A DNA stretch of 64,000 nucleotides, from positions 27,699,523-27,763,522 of the forward strand of contig OY783206.1 of assembly GCA_963678705.1 (NCBI GenBank), given 5' to 3'. The notes below the pieces were generated by a model. That model saw only the letters and a list, made by a program, of their open reading frames with translations, was not told the DNA's origin and did no database searches. The stretch's first letter is position 1; each line of letters opens with the position of its first letter. Shown piece by piece: positions 1 to 18,579 of this stretch. A program made the position numbers and the translations under genes. Source of the DNA: Panorpa germanica (lineage: Eukaryota > Arthropoda > Insecta > Mecoptera > Panorpidae).

Positions 1-519
1 GTGCATTTCTTAATTATTTTTTTTTGTAATTTTTACTTTGTAACCTGCATAAAATGAACATATTTCCAAAAAATTTAATATTAGGAATAAAATGTTTTGC
101 CTTTTTTTAAAAATATAAATATTTTTATTAGTTTTTAGTTACATAAATTTTATTGTATATTATTTTTATGGTTGTTAATAAATTTGAAGAACCTATAATA
201 AAATAAAGGCCAAGTTTTGTGAAATATATTTCTATTGTCTATTTACAAAAATGATTTTTATTTGTAGGTTAGGTACGTAATCAGTTCAGAGCTCATTGTT
301 AATATTAAGTGGATTAAACAGAGCCAAACAGGGTTTGTTTGGGCACCGGTAGCTTAAAACAAATTCGACATTTGCTGTTTTGACATAACGTAATGAGGTA
401 ACAATTAGAAAAAACATTGTTTATTTAGTATATTTATATTTAAATATATTTACAAAGGCATAAAACTTTCTGCTTACATAATATATGCAGTTATTAACTA
501 AACAAGATGGCTATTAACT
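1..519. other. AT-rich flank, no gene seen
   Basis: No coding region, RNA gene or recognisable repeat was found here. Read on the minus strand, positions 420-425 give AATAAA about 95 bases beyond the NDUFB11 stop codon, so the 3' end of that transcript probably lies just below 420. Confidence 0.5.
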
Positions 520-984
520 TTAAATAATTATTTCTGTCTCGCCAAGCTCCTCATCAGAGGGTAAGATGACTTCCTCAGCGAGAATGTAATTTCTGTCAAT
601 AAGTGGAAGTCCTGCCTGTTCCCTTCTGCGTAGCTCAAGGAATCCTTCTCTTTGGGCCCAGTCTCTCATTTGTGGGTCAGGTAAATAGGCCCACATAAAA
701 CCCCCAAATACAATACATAAAGTAATAGAAACAAAAAATGTTGAATTTAAAACATTTAGATCTTCAGTTTCACTTTTATGATCAAATCCATAACTAACCC
801 AATTTTTGTTCTTAGCTACAGTTGATGTTGTTGTTGTATCCTCTTTAGCAGCTTCTTTTTCTAAAGGTACAGACACTGTATCACGATTCTTCTTCGAAGT
901 AGATATAAATCTGACATTTTTTGTTGGGGTTATAATTAATTTTCGTAAATTTGCTAAATTCTGGAGACGTATGAGAGCCGCCAT
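520..984 (-). CDS. NDUFB11: NADH dehydrogenase [ubiquinone] 1 beta subcomplex subunit 11
   Basis: Single-exon ORF of 154 residues for the ESSS/NP15.6 accessory subunit of mitochondrial complex I, a single-pass protein of the inner-membrane arm. Residues 1-35 are basic and hydroxylated without acidic residues, as expected of a mitochondrial presequence. One hydrophobic segment lies at about 82-101. It is followed by the family's conserved stretch containing DWAQREGFLELRRRE (about 108-122) and an acidic C-terminus. Length and order match the family. The ATG at 982-984 is the first in frame and starts the presequence. An AATAAA lies about 95 bases downstream of the stop. The gene is divergent from SPT16 with about 1.2 kb between them. 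Identification rests on motif recognition, not a search. Confidence 0.9.
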   Translation of the reverse strand: MAALIRLQNLANLRKLIITPTKNVRFISTSKKNRDTVSVPLEKEAAKEDTTTTSTVAKNKNWVSYGFDHKSETEDLNVLNSTFFVSITLCIVFGGFMWAYLPDPQMRDWAQREGFLELRRREQAGLPLIDRNYILAEEVILPSDEELGETEIII

Positions 985-2172
985 TTTATCGTTCTGACTT
1001 CAGTTTAGTATTACCAGTCTGGCACAGCTTGGTATTACAACTTTTAAAGGCCTAATACACAAGGTACACAATTTGTACTCTCACAGATTGCGTGACTTCA
1101 AAACTGTGTGTTTGCAGTCTCTCATGAACTACTTTAGTTCATCACCAGATATTAGAGTCGTGTATTTCGCATTTCGGTAATAAATTTAAACCTCTAATTC
1201 TCTAAATTGTACCGCTATATGTTTTCTTTTTGCTATTCATGAATGGGCTTGTGCACCATGACTTAATTTCTATAAAACCGTACTATAAATTATTAGAATT
1301 GGCTATGAATATCTGAAATGTTTAATTTTTTTAAGAAGCCGCAATATTATAGAAGATATGAACAAGTAAAATGGTCATTTTTTACTATTTAATCTTTTTC
1401 TAGATGATTGAGAGATGTCCTACTTATAGCTGCGTCGTGCATCCCATTAAGTTTTATATTGTTATTGTTGTGGAAAAAGAAAAATAATCTTGATTACTTA
1501 TTTCTTTTGTGACGTCATACACGGAGATAACACTAATAAAACATTTAAAAAAGCTACCTTTAAAAAATAAGTTTACAAGCTCTTTGCATCAGTCACGCAA
1601 AAGACAGATTCACTTCGTTTAAAAATAAATATTTAGAGAGCAGACTAAACGACTCCATCATTAGCCAATATCTAAAGACCATAGTTTGCTCAACAGTTAT
1701 TAATTTTTACTTGAATTAATGTTTACTTGAATTAATTTTTACATTTCATGTGTCGTGTGTAGGGGGGTTTTAGAACATAAGCCCGTCTGCAAATCAAATG
1801 TAGACTTTGTAAGTGGTAGATTCTAATGCATATTATTTATTTTAAGTAGATATTTATTTATTTTATAACATAATATTATTGTAATTAAAATAAAAGAAAA
1901 CATTGTAGAAAGGAGTCAACATAGTTACTATTATACATCCTCGTAACCCAAGTAGAATATTTTTAGTTCGACTACGTCATTAGTTGTGTGCACTGGTAAT
2001 ACCATTCGATTGTTACCGGCTTCATGGTTTAGGTAGAGAAGAAATCTTACTAGGCTGTCATTTCCAGGCTTTTAGTAAATGGTGGTTGTTGAGTGTTGTA
2101 GGCTGCTTTTAGCAAAATACAGTGTGCTTTTTAATATTCCACAAATACATGAATAAGTATTAAACTCTCATA
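985..2172. other. Intergenic region between divergent NDUFB11 and SPT16
   Basis: No ORF of note. It must hold both promoters. Around 1245-1320 a stretch starting ATGGGCTTGTG and continuing with 'cttaatttctataaaa' resembles one end of the TTAA-type MITE family described at 43436-44365, so a decayed fragment of that element is likely. TGTGACGTCA at about 1508 is a CRE-like palindrome also seen elsewhere in the window. Confidence 0.5.
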
Positions 2173-8457
<6,285 letters not shown>

Positions 8458-11236
8458 ACATCGTAACTGCTGGATTAAGAAGGGAGAACAACATTACCAA
8501 TATAATAAGTCATATTTCGTCTTCGTCTTCGTCGTCGTGAGTAATCGTGATCGTGATCGTGATCGTCGTTCATCGGTGTTTTTTTTTTTAATTCTTCATT
8601 AAAGAAATTATTACAAAAGTTGAGCGAATTGAATTTTGATTATTTTTTAAAATATTTATAAGTATGTTGATAGAATATGTTTATTGATGCATTACGTTAA
8701 TTGGACATTTATATTTTTGTAGGATTTATCATTTTGTACGTATAGATTAGTTGTTTATCTTTAAAAATACTTTACTTGCAATTAAATACAAATTTATTCA
8801 TGTATTAAATTGATATTCACATTGAAATGGCATGAGTTTTATTTCTTCAGCAACTTGGATAGCTACGTTCGATGACGTATTTAATACGTCAAAATGAAAA
8901 TGTGTTTTTCATTGAAAATTTTAAAGTTAATTATATTTAGACTGAGATTCCAGACCCCTCAGACCTCAGAATAAATAGTAGTTAATGTTTTTAAATCATT
9001 AAATTACATATTGTGTTTAATTACATTTTATTTTTGATCTTTATTCTCACATTCCAAAAAAATAAACCCCTACTGCTTCTCTTTTAATCTTAATGAAGAT
9101 AAGGTAATTAAGATTAAGATTAATTACCTTACCTTACCTTTCGATTCATCCCTACAAAATTACACAGGACACGAATCTTAGACACGAACCTAATTGACAC
9201 CAACAATTATACGGTTTAAGTTTTAGCTATGCACCGGAACAATAAAGATATAATAAAAAATTGTATACCATTTTTTATTGTGAAAATTAAAGTTTAAAAG
9301 TTTTATGTATCTTAAGGTGAAACGATACTTGGCCCTTTTTTCTAGCAAAATATAGATGGCGATAACAGCAGGTTAAATATTATCAAATAAACCATGTTTT
9401 TTTTATGTCTAAATCGTTTTATGTAAGTAACTATAAACGCGAATCAAAATCTAAAGCTGCAATTAGTTAGATGAATAACGTATCCACATTTTAAGCTTTC
9501 TTCCACTGACTTTTAATGACTTGGAACCGCAAAAATAACTTTTGTAAATTAATATTGCTATATTTTCTAGTTAAATTCCTATTTTTATACTTTCATATAT
9601 TTCTAAGTCTTAAGCGTAAGTTTAAGAACCATAAAAGTTATTAAATTTTATAACAAACGCTTAGAAATGTTACCAGTTATATACTTTTTTACACATAAAA
9701 AATGCAAAAATATACTCATTTACTATTAAATTACTTAACATAAACCAATACTTAAAGTTAGAGATAGTTAGAGACAACTTTAAACTAAATATATTTTCAC
9801 CAAAATCTTTATTATTATTCTAAGTCTAAGTAGATGATGCATAAATAAATTTTAATTACAATTCAAAAAATATATCAAATTATTTATACATTTTTATAAA
9901 AGTCTACCTAAAATGCTATCTCAAAAACAAACACTCAAAAATGGAAACGAGAAAATAATAAATAAAAATATTTTACGCTAACAATTTCTTTGGTATATTA
10001 ACGTAAGGTTGCTCTCACACCGTAACTGACTACTTGCACCGATGAAAGGTCGTAAGGTAGTCTATTCCAGTGTGAGAACACCCTTTGAATAGTATTAACT
10101 GATTTACTAATTACTAAAAAAACATTTCTTCTTATTGAATAAATTAAATTAAAACGAAAAATATTTTTCTTGCATCTCGATTCTATTGTGTCTGTGTGTG
10201 TGTGTGTGTTTAATTCCATACCAAAATGGAAGCGCATTTTTGTATAAATTCTTATATTTTCAATAAAGAAAATTTTATTATTACATATCTAAAACAAACA
10301 CGGATTTTATAAATCACTGAGAATAATTAATTATACATATTTCTGAACTAAAAATTGCATATTTGAAATCAGCATAAAAAAGTGCAATAAATACCATCAA
10401 AAAATAATCGAATTTCTTTTTTAGTTTTTATAAAATTAACAAGAGTATAACCTTTAAAATTTTCTATACCCCGACTTATGAAATTTGAATATTAACAAGA
10501 GAATATTAACTTTTGTAATTTTCAATCAAATCATGCAATTTTTTTTGACGATTTAGATATGCTTTCGTTTTAGACCATTTGTTTTTTATATATGCATATA
10601 ACAGATTTTGTTTATCACTGCATTGCTTAGCAAACATATTCTTAAATTGATATTATGTGCAATACAATTTGTTACTACATATTTCAAAAATTCATCTATT
10701 CGTTATTAAATTAATAATTTTTAGTCAATTTTTTAATGTTTTTATAAATATATTTAATGTATTAAATAATATGTTTAAAAAACATTTTACAAAATTGCAT
10801 AAAACAATTTATTCAAACAACTTCTAAATGATTACGTTATTTCTCGTACATATTTTTTTATAAATGTGTCAATGGATCAATTTCTAAAATATAAATAAAA
10901 TGAACATTTTTATTTAATTACTTTCGTAAAAATATATGAATTTAGCTTTATATTCTCTACTGGTTTTAATATTTTTTTTATTTATATAAAACCATCTTGT
11001 AATATATTATAATTTACTCTTTAATTATTACGCTGGGCGCTGTTAATTAGGTGCTAAAGCTATCTTATTTGATTGTGAACTTTATCCAACAAATGTATTT
11101 ACCAATGTACATTTTTCACGGTCTGCGCAACAATTGGTAAGTAATAAGTAAAGGAAACTAAGAAACTGTTCCTAAATAATTAAAATTGTAATTAAAATAC
11201 GTCTACATATATATATATTATTTTCTTATTTATTCG
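8458..11236. other. SPT16 3' UTR and AT-rich intergenic DNA
   Basis: Just after the SPT16 stop are short runs of TCGTCT/TCG (about 8517-8539) and GATCGT (about 8547-8572), then the candidate poly(A) signal at 8598. The remainder to 11.2 kb has no supported gene. A (GT)n tract lies at about 10191-10209. A minus-strand reading of about 79 codons at 9998-10237 includes a phrase like SHWNRLPYDL that faintly resembles non-LTR retrotransposon C-termini, but it is too weak to call. Confidence 0.5.
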
Positions 11237-11640
11237 TCATAGCCAGAAATCTTGGTTTCTCAAATTGAAGTTTAATTTTTTGATTATATTAAAAATTTCA
11301 TATGAAGGTAATTTCACTTTCATCTCAATTTCCAAATTTATTGATTCCTTTGCCAATTTATCCGCAATTTCGTTTCCTCTTATTCCACAATGTCCTGGTA
11401 TCCACATAAATTTTATGGTATTATTTTTATTTATTAAATTGAAATACACCCCCTTAATTTTGCGTGTCAAAATATCATTATTTGATTTGTGATCATTAGA
11501 ATTTAAATTTTTTAAAACACTTAAAGAATCCGTTATTATTATAATTTTATTATTGTTGATATTTTCATTAATTTCCAGTGCTTTTAATATTGCTAATTGT
11601 TCTCCAATGTAAGAGCTAACTTTGTTATTTCATTTAAATT
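11237..11640 (-). mobile_element. RNase H fragment of a non-LTR retrotransposon
   Basis: The minus strand encodes the C-terminal part of an RNase HI domain: a TDSLSVLKNLNS block (conserved aspartate), WIPGHCGIRGNEIADKLAKE (catalytic His/Asn/Asp region), then a short tail. This RNase H type is carried by I/jockey-clade elements. The same sequence recurs at 59560-59950 (plus) and 60435-60700 (minus). No reverse transcriptase or endonuclease is attached, so it is a fragment. It ends where satellite block 1 begins. Confidence 0.8.
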
Positions 11641-14116
11641 TATCAAATAATAAAATGTAAAATTTATAACGTATTGTGACGTAACATTTTATGCAGATTT
11701 CAAATATGCAATTTATTTTTTGGTAGGCCTCCCGGTTTTCGAGATATCGGCGTGTCAAGGGTTAAATAATGGACGTATTTTAAAATGGTTTCCAGATTTG
11801 AAATCAGCGGGAAATTCTACGTTCAAAAACGATGTTAAATTTCGAAAAAAATAAATTTGCTTTTTTGTTAAATTTTTAAAGGTTATACTCTTGTTAATTT
11901 TACAAAAAGTTGATGGTCTCTGAATGTAAAATTTATGACCTATATTAACGTAACTTTTTACGCTGATTTCAAATATGTAATTTATTTTTTTGTAGGCCTC
12001 CCGGTTTTCGAGATAACGGCGTTTCAAGAGTTAAATAATGGAGATATTTCAAAATGGTTTTCAGATATGAAATCAGCGGGAAATTCTACGTTCAAAAACA
12101 TTGTTAAATTTCGAAAAAAAATATTTGCTTTTTCGTTAAATTTTTAAAGGTTATACTCTTGTTAATTTTACAAAAAGTTGATGGTCTCTGAATGTAAAAT
12201 TTATGACCTATATTAACGTAACTTTTTACGCTGATTTCAAATATGTAATTTATTTTTTGGTAGGCCTCCCGGTTTTCGAGATATCGGCGTGTCAAGGGTT
12301 AAATAATGGAAAGATTTCAAAATGGTTTCCAGATTTGAAATCAGCGGGAAATTCTACGTTCAAAAACGTTGTTAAATATCGAAAAAAAAAACATTTGCTT
12401 TTTTGTTAAAATTTTAAAGGTTATACTCTTGTTAATTTTACAAAAAGTTGATGGTCTCTGAATGTAAAATGTATGACCTATATTAACGTAACTTTTTACG
12501 CTGATTTCAAATATGTAATTTATTTTTTGATAGGCCTCCCGGTTTTCGAGATATCGGCGTGTCAAGGGTTAAATAATGGAAAGATTTCAAAATGGTTTCC
12601 AGATTTGAAATCAGCGGGAAATTCTACGTTCAAAAACGTTGTTAAATATCGAAAAAAAAACATTTGCTTTTTTGTTAAAATTTTAAAGGTTATACTCTTG
12701 TTAATTTTACAAAAAGTTGATGGTGTCTGAATGTAAAATTTATGACCTATATTAACGTAACTTTTTACGCTGATTTCAAATATGTAATTTATTTTTTGGT
12801 AGGCCTCCCGGTTTTCGAGATATCGGCGTGTCAAGGGTTAAATAATGGAAAGATTTCAAAATGGTTTCCAGATTTGAAATCAGCGGGAAATTCTACGTTC
12901 AAAAACGTTGTTAAATATCGAAAAAAAAACATTTGCTTTTTTGTTAAAATTTTAAAGGTTTATACTCTTGTTAATTTCACAAAAAGTCGATGGTCTCCAA
13001 ATGTAAAATTTATAACGTATTGTGACGTAACTTTTTACGCTGATTTCAAATATGCAATTTATTTTTTGGTAGGCCTCCCGGTTTTCGAGATATCGGCGTG
13101 TCAAGGGTTAAATAATGGAAAGATTTCAAAATGGTTTCCAGATTTGAAATCAGCGGGAAATTCTACGTTCAAAAACGTTGTTAAATATCGAAAAAAAAAC
13201 ATTTGCTTTTTTGTTAAAATTTTAAAGGTTATATACTCTTGTTAATTTTACAAAAAGTTGATGGTCTCTGAATGTAAAATTTATGACCTATATTAACGTA
13301 ACTTTTTACGCTGATTTCAAATATGTAATTTATTTTTTGGTAGGCCTCCCGGTTTTCGAGATATCGGCGTGTCAAGGGTTAAATAATGGAAAGATTTCAA
13401 AATGGTTTCCAGATTTGAAATCAGCGGGAAATTCTACGTTCAAAAACGTTGTTAAATATCGAAAAAAAAACATTTGCTTTTTTGTTAAAATTTTAAAGGT
13501 TATACTCTTGTTAATTTCACAAAAACTCGATGGTCTCCAAATGTAAAATTTATAACGTATTGTGACGTAACTTTTTATGCAGATTTCAAATATGCAATTT
13601 ATTTTTTGGTAGGCCTCCCGGTTTTCGAGATATCGGCGTTTCAAGGGTTAAATAATAAACGTATTTTAAAATGAATTCCAGATTTGAAATCAGCGGAAAA
13701 TTCTACGTTCAAAAACGTTGTTAAATTTCGAAAAAAAAAATCTCTTGTTAATTTCACAAAAAGTCGATGGTCTCCAAATGTAAAATTTATAACGTATTGT
13801 GACGTAACTTTTTATGCAGATTTCAAATATGCAATTTATTTTTTGGTAGGGCTCCCGGTTTTCGAGATATCGGCGTTTCAAGGGTTAAAAAATAGAAATA
13901 TTTTAAAATGGTTTCCAGATTTGAAATCAGCGGGAAATTCTACGTTCAAAAACTTAGTTAAATTTTGAAAAAAAAATTTGCTTTTTTATCAAAATTTTAA
14001 AGGTTATACTCTTGTTAATTTTACAAAAAGTCGATGGTCTCCGAATGTAAAATTTATGACGTATTGTGACGTAACTTTTTATGCAGATTTTAAATATGTA
14101 ATTTATTTTTAGCTAG
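11641..14116. repeat. Satellite block 1, about ten ~268-bp tandem monomers
   Basis: The phrase GTAGGCCTCCCGGTTTTCGA recurs at 11723, 11992, 12260, 12530 (first base changed), 12799, 13069, 13340, 13609, 13846 and 14113 (last two varied). Spacing is 267-271 bp except one shortened 237-bp unit. Each monomer also carries AAATCAGCGGGAAATTCTAC, a short A-run and TTATACTCTTGTTAATTT. ATTTGAAATC and GATTTCAAAT form an inverted 10-mer pair inside each unit. Open frames on both strands are by-products of composition and shift between monomers, so I do not treat them as genes. Confidence 0.95.
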
Positions 14117-14686
14117 GCCTCCCCGTTCTTGTTTTGCATATTGCGAAAATATAGAAAATGTTTTTGACATAGGTAGTATATTAAAACGTGTAAGTATAGT
14201 AGCATGCGTATCAGGCGTTACGTATTTGTTTTTTCATGCAGTTATTTTTAAACTTCGTCAAGTGAAGTACTTAAACGTCAATGAATGGGTAATTGAAATG
14301 AAAACACAATTATGTAATTATATTGACAATAAAAAAACGATTTATTTATTTGTTACATATATTACTTATGTACTTAAATTAGTTAATAAAAATGTTCTTG
14401 TTTGTACTGTAGATAACTTTATTATCGATTTGCTGCACCATCTATGAAACACATCGTGCACTTTTCAACGGATTTAATTTACAGGTTGCAATCAAATGAG
14501 AGGTTTGAAGCTGTGCTATTTTAAATAAATGAAATTTAAATTGGCTATATTACTTTATTCAATTCGCTAATAAAATAAAAATGTAAAACCCAATTATAAA
14601 TTTTGAAAAAAACAATTATTTATAAATGTTTTAATACTAGCAATAATTGTTACAAATAATTAATTACTCTTAAAAAGTAACAATTA

Positions 14687-16608
14687 TTATTTTTTCTTAT
14701 CTTCTTTGATTTTGACTTCTTTTACTGCTTTATCTTTCTCATCTTTGTCTTTAATTTCTTTCTTGTCCTTGGCGTCTTCCTTTTTCCCTTCTTCTGCGTC
14801 CCGGTTCGTCAATTTGTTGTTGATGAGGTTGTGCAGCGCGATGATGGACCTCACCAAAGCTGCCAGGTAGACCACCAGCATCTGGTCGTTGGTCTTCACG
14901 TAGATCGAGTCCACGAAATTGTCCTGGCTGATATCCGGGAGCAAATTGAAGATATCCTGGAGCTGGTAGACAATCTGGTGATTCACTGGAAGAGTTCCTT
15001 GCCCTACTTGCACCAGGTAGTCCCGAATTTCACGAATTTGTGAATGAAGACCTTTCAGACCTGAAATATTTACAAAAATTAATTTAATATACAAAATAAA
15101 CAAGAAATATAAAAAAAACTGTAACATTCAGACATTAATTGTTGCTGCTTCTTCGATTTTTCTACTGATAAGGGTAGGTTTTATTTATTTTTATGAATGT
15201 ACAACATATTAAGTTTATTGTGTGAAAATTGGAGAAGTCGATTGGAGTAAAACTGTCGGAGATATAGAGTTTTAAGTCTTCACCTCTCTGGTCTGGTTTC
15301 GTCTTTCTTTGAAAATTTTAAATGCGTTTTTCTCACACTTAGCATTTTCAGAGTCAGCTCAAAATCTACTGCACCGATCCGCAATGAAATTTTGCACACT
15401 CTTTCTTTACATAAATGCCGAGGTAACGCTGTCGAGTTACTTAACAGGGTGTCCTGCAGAAACTTATCAACTAATGAAATCATTTTGGTTTTTTGATTTC
15501 AAATAATCCAGTGATGAGTTATGAGGGACACCGCAATGAAACTTTTTTTTGTGACGTCACCGGAGATTCGCTGTCAATGGCTCATTTCTTGATATTTATT
15601 TATGAAAATTTCACAAAGTATTCTTTATATGTTATTTTATCATGTAGTATTTATAGTATATTATATTATATATTAACTGTGTCGTCAAAAAACATTATCG
15701 AAAATATTCTTTTTTGTATCGATTTGACCTATTATAAAGAAAATTAACCCAGTGGTATTAAACATATGTTAGTTTGCTTGGGGGATCTTTCTAGAGGCTG
15801 AGCACGACTCCGCAGACCCTTATCAACCCGTGAAGTTTATCCAAAGCACAAGCACAGAGCCCTAGAGTAATTATTGTTAACTAAGCAGCTTCGTTTTACC
15901 TAAAATACATCAAATTAATAACAAAATACAAATAATTCGGCAAGGAATCAAGACAACGTACCTAGCAGCTGGTTTGTGATTCTCTGGGACAATGTCCGGA
16001 AGGTGGTGTCCTTAATATCTCTCAGGAGATGCTCCACACCGACTTCTTCAGCTTCCTCGGCCCCAATTTCACTAGCTACGTGTTCGAATGTCTTCGAGGT
16101 TGGTGAGCCATCGTCGTGGACCTCTTCAACAGCTTGATAAGCCTCAGTAGGTAGCCCTAGGTCCTTAGGTTTAGCATCAATGATCACCAGGACCGAATTA
16201 GGACAATACCTTCGCACTAATTCATTAATAGCAACGTCATTTTGATGCAATTTGGGTCCAGTGTGATACCAGCCCACTACACGTTCTCTAGCATTCACTT
16301 TTTTAAACATTCCGTACATATTTTCGAGATAGTCATGGTCCAGAAACCAAACTGACTTATCTTTATCATCATCATCGAAAGGAACTGTTAACAAAAGGTT
16401 AATTTTGACATTTATCTCAACAATAACAAAGTTCTAGTTGTATTGTGTTAATATTTAACGTGGTAGAGAGATTTATAGTGCAACAATGACATACAAATAT
16501 TGAATGTATTCAAACTAACCTGCAAAACTGTTTGAGACATCAAGAACTCCTTTTGCTTGCCAACAACCTAAAAGTACACCAACTACACGTTTTTGATTAC
16601 CAATTTTG
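14687..16608 (-). pseudogene. PSMD7: 26S proteasome subunit Rpn8/PSMD7, copy A, first exon missing
   Basis: Three exons of the non-ATPase lid subunit Rpn8 (PSMD7), minus strand: 16520-16608, 15962-16384 and 14687-15060. They join in frame with GT-AG borders. The 89-bp exon gives the MPN-domain start [20 protein letters not shown]. The middle exon gives the dimer-forming MPN core with [15 protein letters not shown], where the metal-binding JAMM histidine pair is absent, as normal for the inactive Rpn8 MPN. The last exon gives the C-terminal helices and a lysine-rich tail ending KEDKKK. The family's first ~28 residues (expected exon 1) are not found within copy A or further upstream in the window. 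The remaining frame is intact. It is either a partial copy or a gene whose first exon lies far away or is lost to assembly. Confidence 0.85.
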
Positions 16609-17009
16609 CTTAATTACAATAAAAACTAGATTTAATTAATGAAGGCAATCATCTTAACGCTCTAATACAAATGTACCATTGTTAGTTGATTATTGGCCTT
16701 GTGTTCCAGGATCTGTTGTGCAGGCAGAATAGGACTTCCTGGATTGTCTGGAACTTAACAGGAAGACAGGACCCAGTTCGGACGAGTCAATAGGTCAAAA
16801 ATAAGTGAGTGTTATTATATTTTGCAAACAACAATCAAAAGTATTTTTACTTGTAAACAAAAATTTATAATGCGATGTAAAAAATATAAGTCAATGTTTT
16901 TGGGATGGATAGTATATTTATGTGTGTACATATAGTAGTATGCGGATCAGGCGTTGCGTTAATAGAAAATTAATTATATATTTTATTAAAATTATTATTT
17001 ATTTTTCAG

Positions 17010-17087
17010 GAGGCTGTTTTAGAACTTCATCGAGATGTGGATAAAAAATTAAAGAAAAATAGAATCTTTAATATTACTAAATTTTAA
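17010..17087 (+). other. Orphan terminal exon, copy A, unidentified gene
   Basis: A good acceptor (ATTTATTTTTCAG) precedes 26 codons beginning EAVLELHRDVDKKLKKN and ending in TAA. AATAAA signals follow at about 17091 and 17145. This looks like the last coding exon of a plus-strand gene. A donor-like GTGAGT at 16805 ends a possible preceding exon (about 16720-16804) reading LDCLELNRKTGPSSDES, but that frame meets TAA just before the donor, so the link is unproven. I do not recognise the protein. An identical copy is at 29114-29191. Confidence 0.4.
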
Positions 17088-17161
17088 TGAAAATAAAGAA
17101 AATGAACTTATTTAATGAAAATGTAAATAAATTTATTATGTTTCAATAAATATTATATAAA

Positions 17162-18575
17162 AAAAATATATATACCGCTGGTGGTGGAGTTGGAGGCGAG
17201 GAGAGGTGAAAGAAAAGGAAACGAATGGAAAGAGGGCAGCGATTGGACGGAGGAAGGAAGGAAGAAGTTTATGGAGGAATTGGAACGGAGATACGAGGAA
17301 GAAGGAGAAACGGAGGAGATGGAGGAAATTGAAGAGAGGATGAAGGAAGCCACCCAAAGTAAAAGGTGGAGAATATCTGATAGAACGGGAGAAAACAAAT
17401 GGTGGGATAAAGAATGTAAAGAATGGAAAAAAGAGGTAAAAAGGGAACTAAAGAGATGGAAGAAAGGAGAATCAAGTAAAGAAGACTTCAAGAGGAAGCA
17501 AAGGGAGTATAACGAAAGGATAAAAGATAAAAAGAATGAGTTCAAAATAGGAATAGAAAAAGAAATTAGAGATATAACAACGGAGAGGCAGGCATGGAAT
17601 TACATAAATAGGGAGAAAAAGCGAAGGAAAGAGCCAAGCAAGGAAATAAAAATGGAAGAGTGGACGAAACACTTTATGGGAGTACTAGGAGGAAAGAAAA
17701 GAAACGAGGAAACAAAGAAGGGGATAAAAGAGAAGGAGAAAGTAAACGATATAAAATTAGGTGAAATAAAAACACAGATTCAAAAACTCAAGGAAAAGAA
17801 AGCACCAGGTAGAGATGGACTAAAGAACGAGGCGTGGAAAGCTGGGCAAGAAAGGATAGAGAAAGGATTACTGACTGCGATGAACAAGATATGGAAAGGA
17901 GGAAACCTGCCAGACAGCTGGAGAGAAGGGGTAATAACGCCGATATATAAAAAGGGAAATAGACATGAAGCCAAAAATTACAGGGGTATCACACTACTGA
18001 ACACAGGGTACAGGATTTATGCAGGGTTTGTGAGAGAAAGACTGGAAGAAGAGGTAAAAGTAAAAGAAATACTTCCCGAGACACAAGCAGGCTTTAGAAA
18101 GGGACGAGGGACTTTAGACAATATATACGCACTGAACCATTTAGTTGAAATGAGGAAAAAGGAAACAGATACTGGGAAAAGAGTGAGGAAAGAAAGTGTA
18201 GAATGTGTGGAGCGGAGGACGAAACACTGGAGCACATTAAGTTTGAGTGTAAGGAAAAAGTAGCAAGCGAAAGGAATATTGGCCAGCTATTAAAGGGAGG
18301 CAGTGAAGGAAAGAGGTGGATGGCGGAAATAGTAAGAAGGAAAGGAAAAACAGGAGAATAAACTGGTGGTAATAAGCTGGTGGAGAATAATAGAGAGGGC
18401 CAAAAGAAGAAGAAGCAGAAAGCACTTTTGGAAGTAGTAAAAGTCGAGAAGATTTTAAGTTTATTTTAAGTTTAGTTTTAAGTTTGGAATGTATATAGGA
18501 ATGAAATGTATTAGAAATATAATACTGTAGATTGTAAAGCCGAAAGGCATACACAATTAATATATAAATAATATA
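17162..18575 (+). mobile_element. Internally deleted non-LTR retrotransposon ORF2, copy A
   Basis: The open frame 17181-18263 (about 360 codons) is lysine/glutamate-rich, then shows reverse-transcriptase finger motifs: KAPGRDGLKNEAWK, GVITPIYKKGN, NYRGITLLN and ETQAGFRKGRGTLDN. After KKETDTGKR the sequence jumps, in a shifted frame, to a C-terminal CCHC finger (CRMCGAEDETLEHIKFEC) that then reads to TAA at about 18361. The palm motif A aspartate and the FADD box are therefore deleted and the element is dead. There is no endonuclease (5' truncated). A 3' end rich in A and T runs into satellite block 2 at about 18580. The element type is an I/R1-like or related clade; I cannot be more exact. 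Confidence 0.85.
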
Positions 18576-18579
18576 AAAA

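Noticed and set aside
9998..10237. Minus-strand reading with a phrase like SHWNRLPYDL, possible retrotransposon C-terminus
   Set aside because: Too short, includes a (GT)n-encoded His-Thr run, and no second motif supports it.
11755..13968. Many 63-167 codon open frames on both strands of the satellite, with similar predicted peptides
   Set aside because: They are repeated by the tandem array, overlap on opposite strands, change frame whenever a monomer is not a multiple of three, and resemble no known protein. The longest arises only because one spacing is 270 bp.
17136..17545. Serine/leucine/phenylalanine-rich minus frames across the RT fragment
   Set aside because: They are the antisense of a purine-rich (Lys/Glu) coding strand and are shadows of the RT frame.
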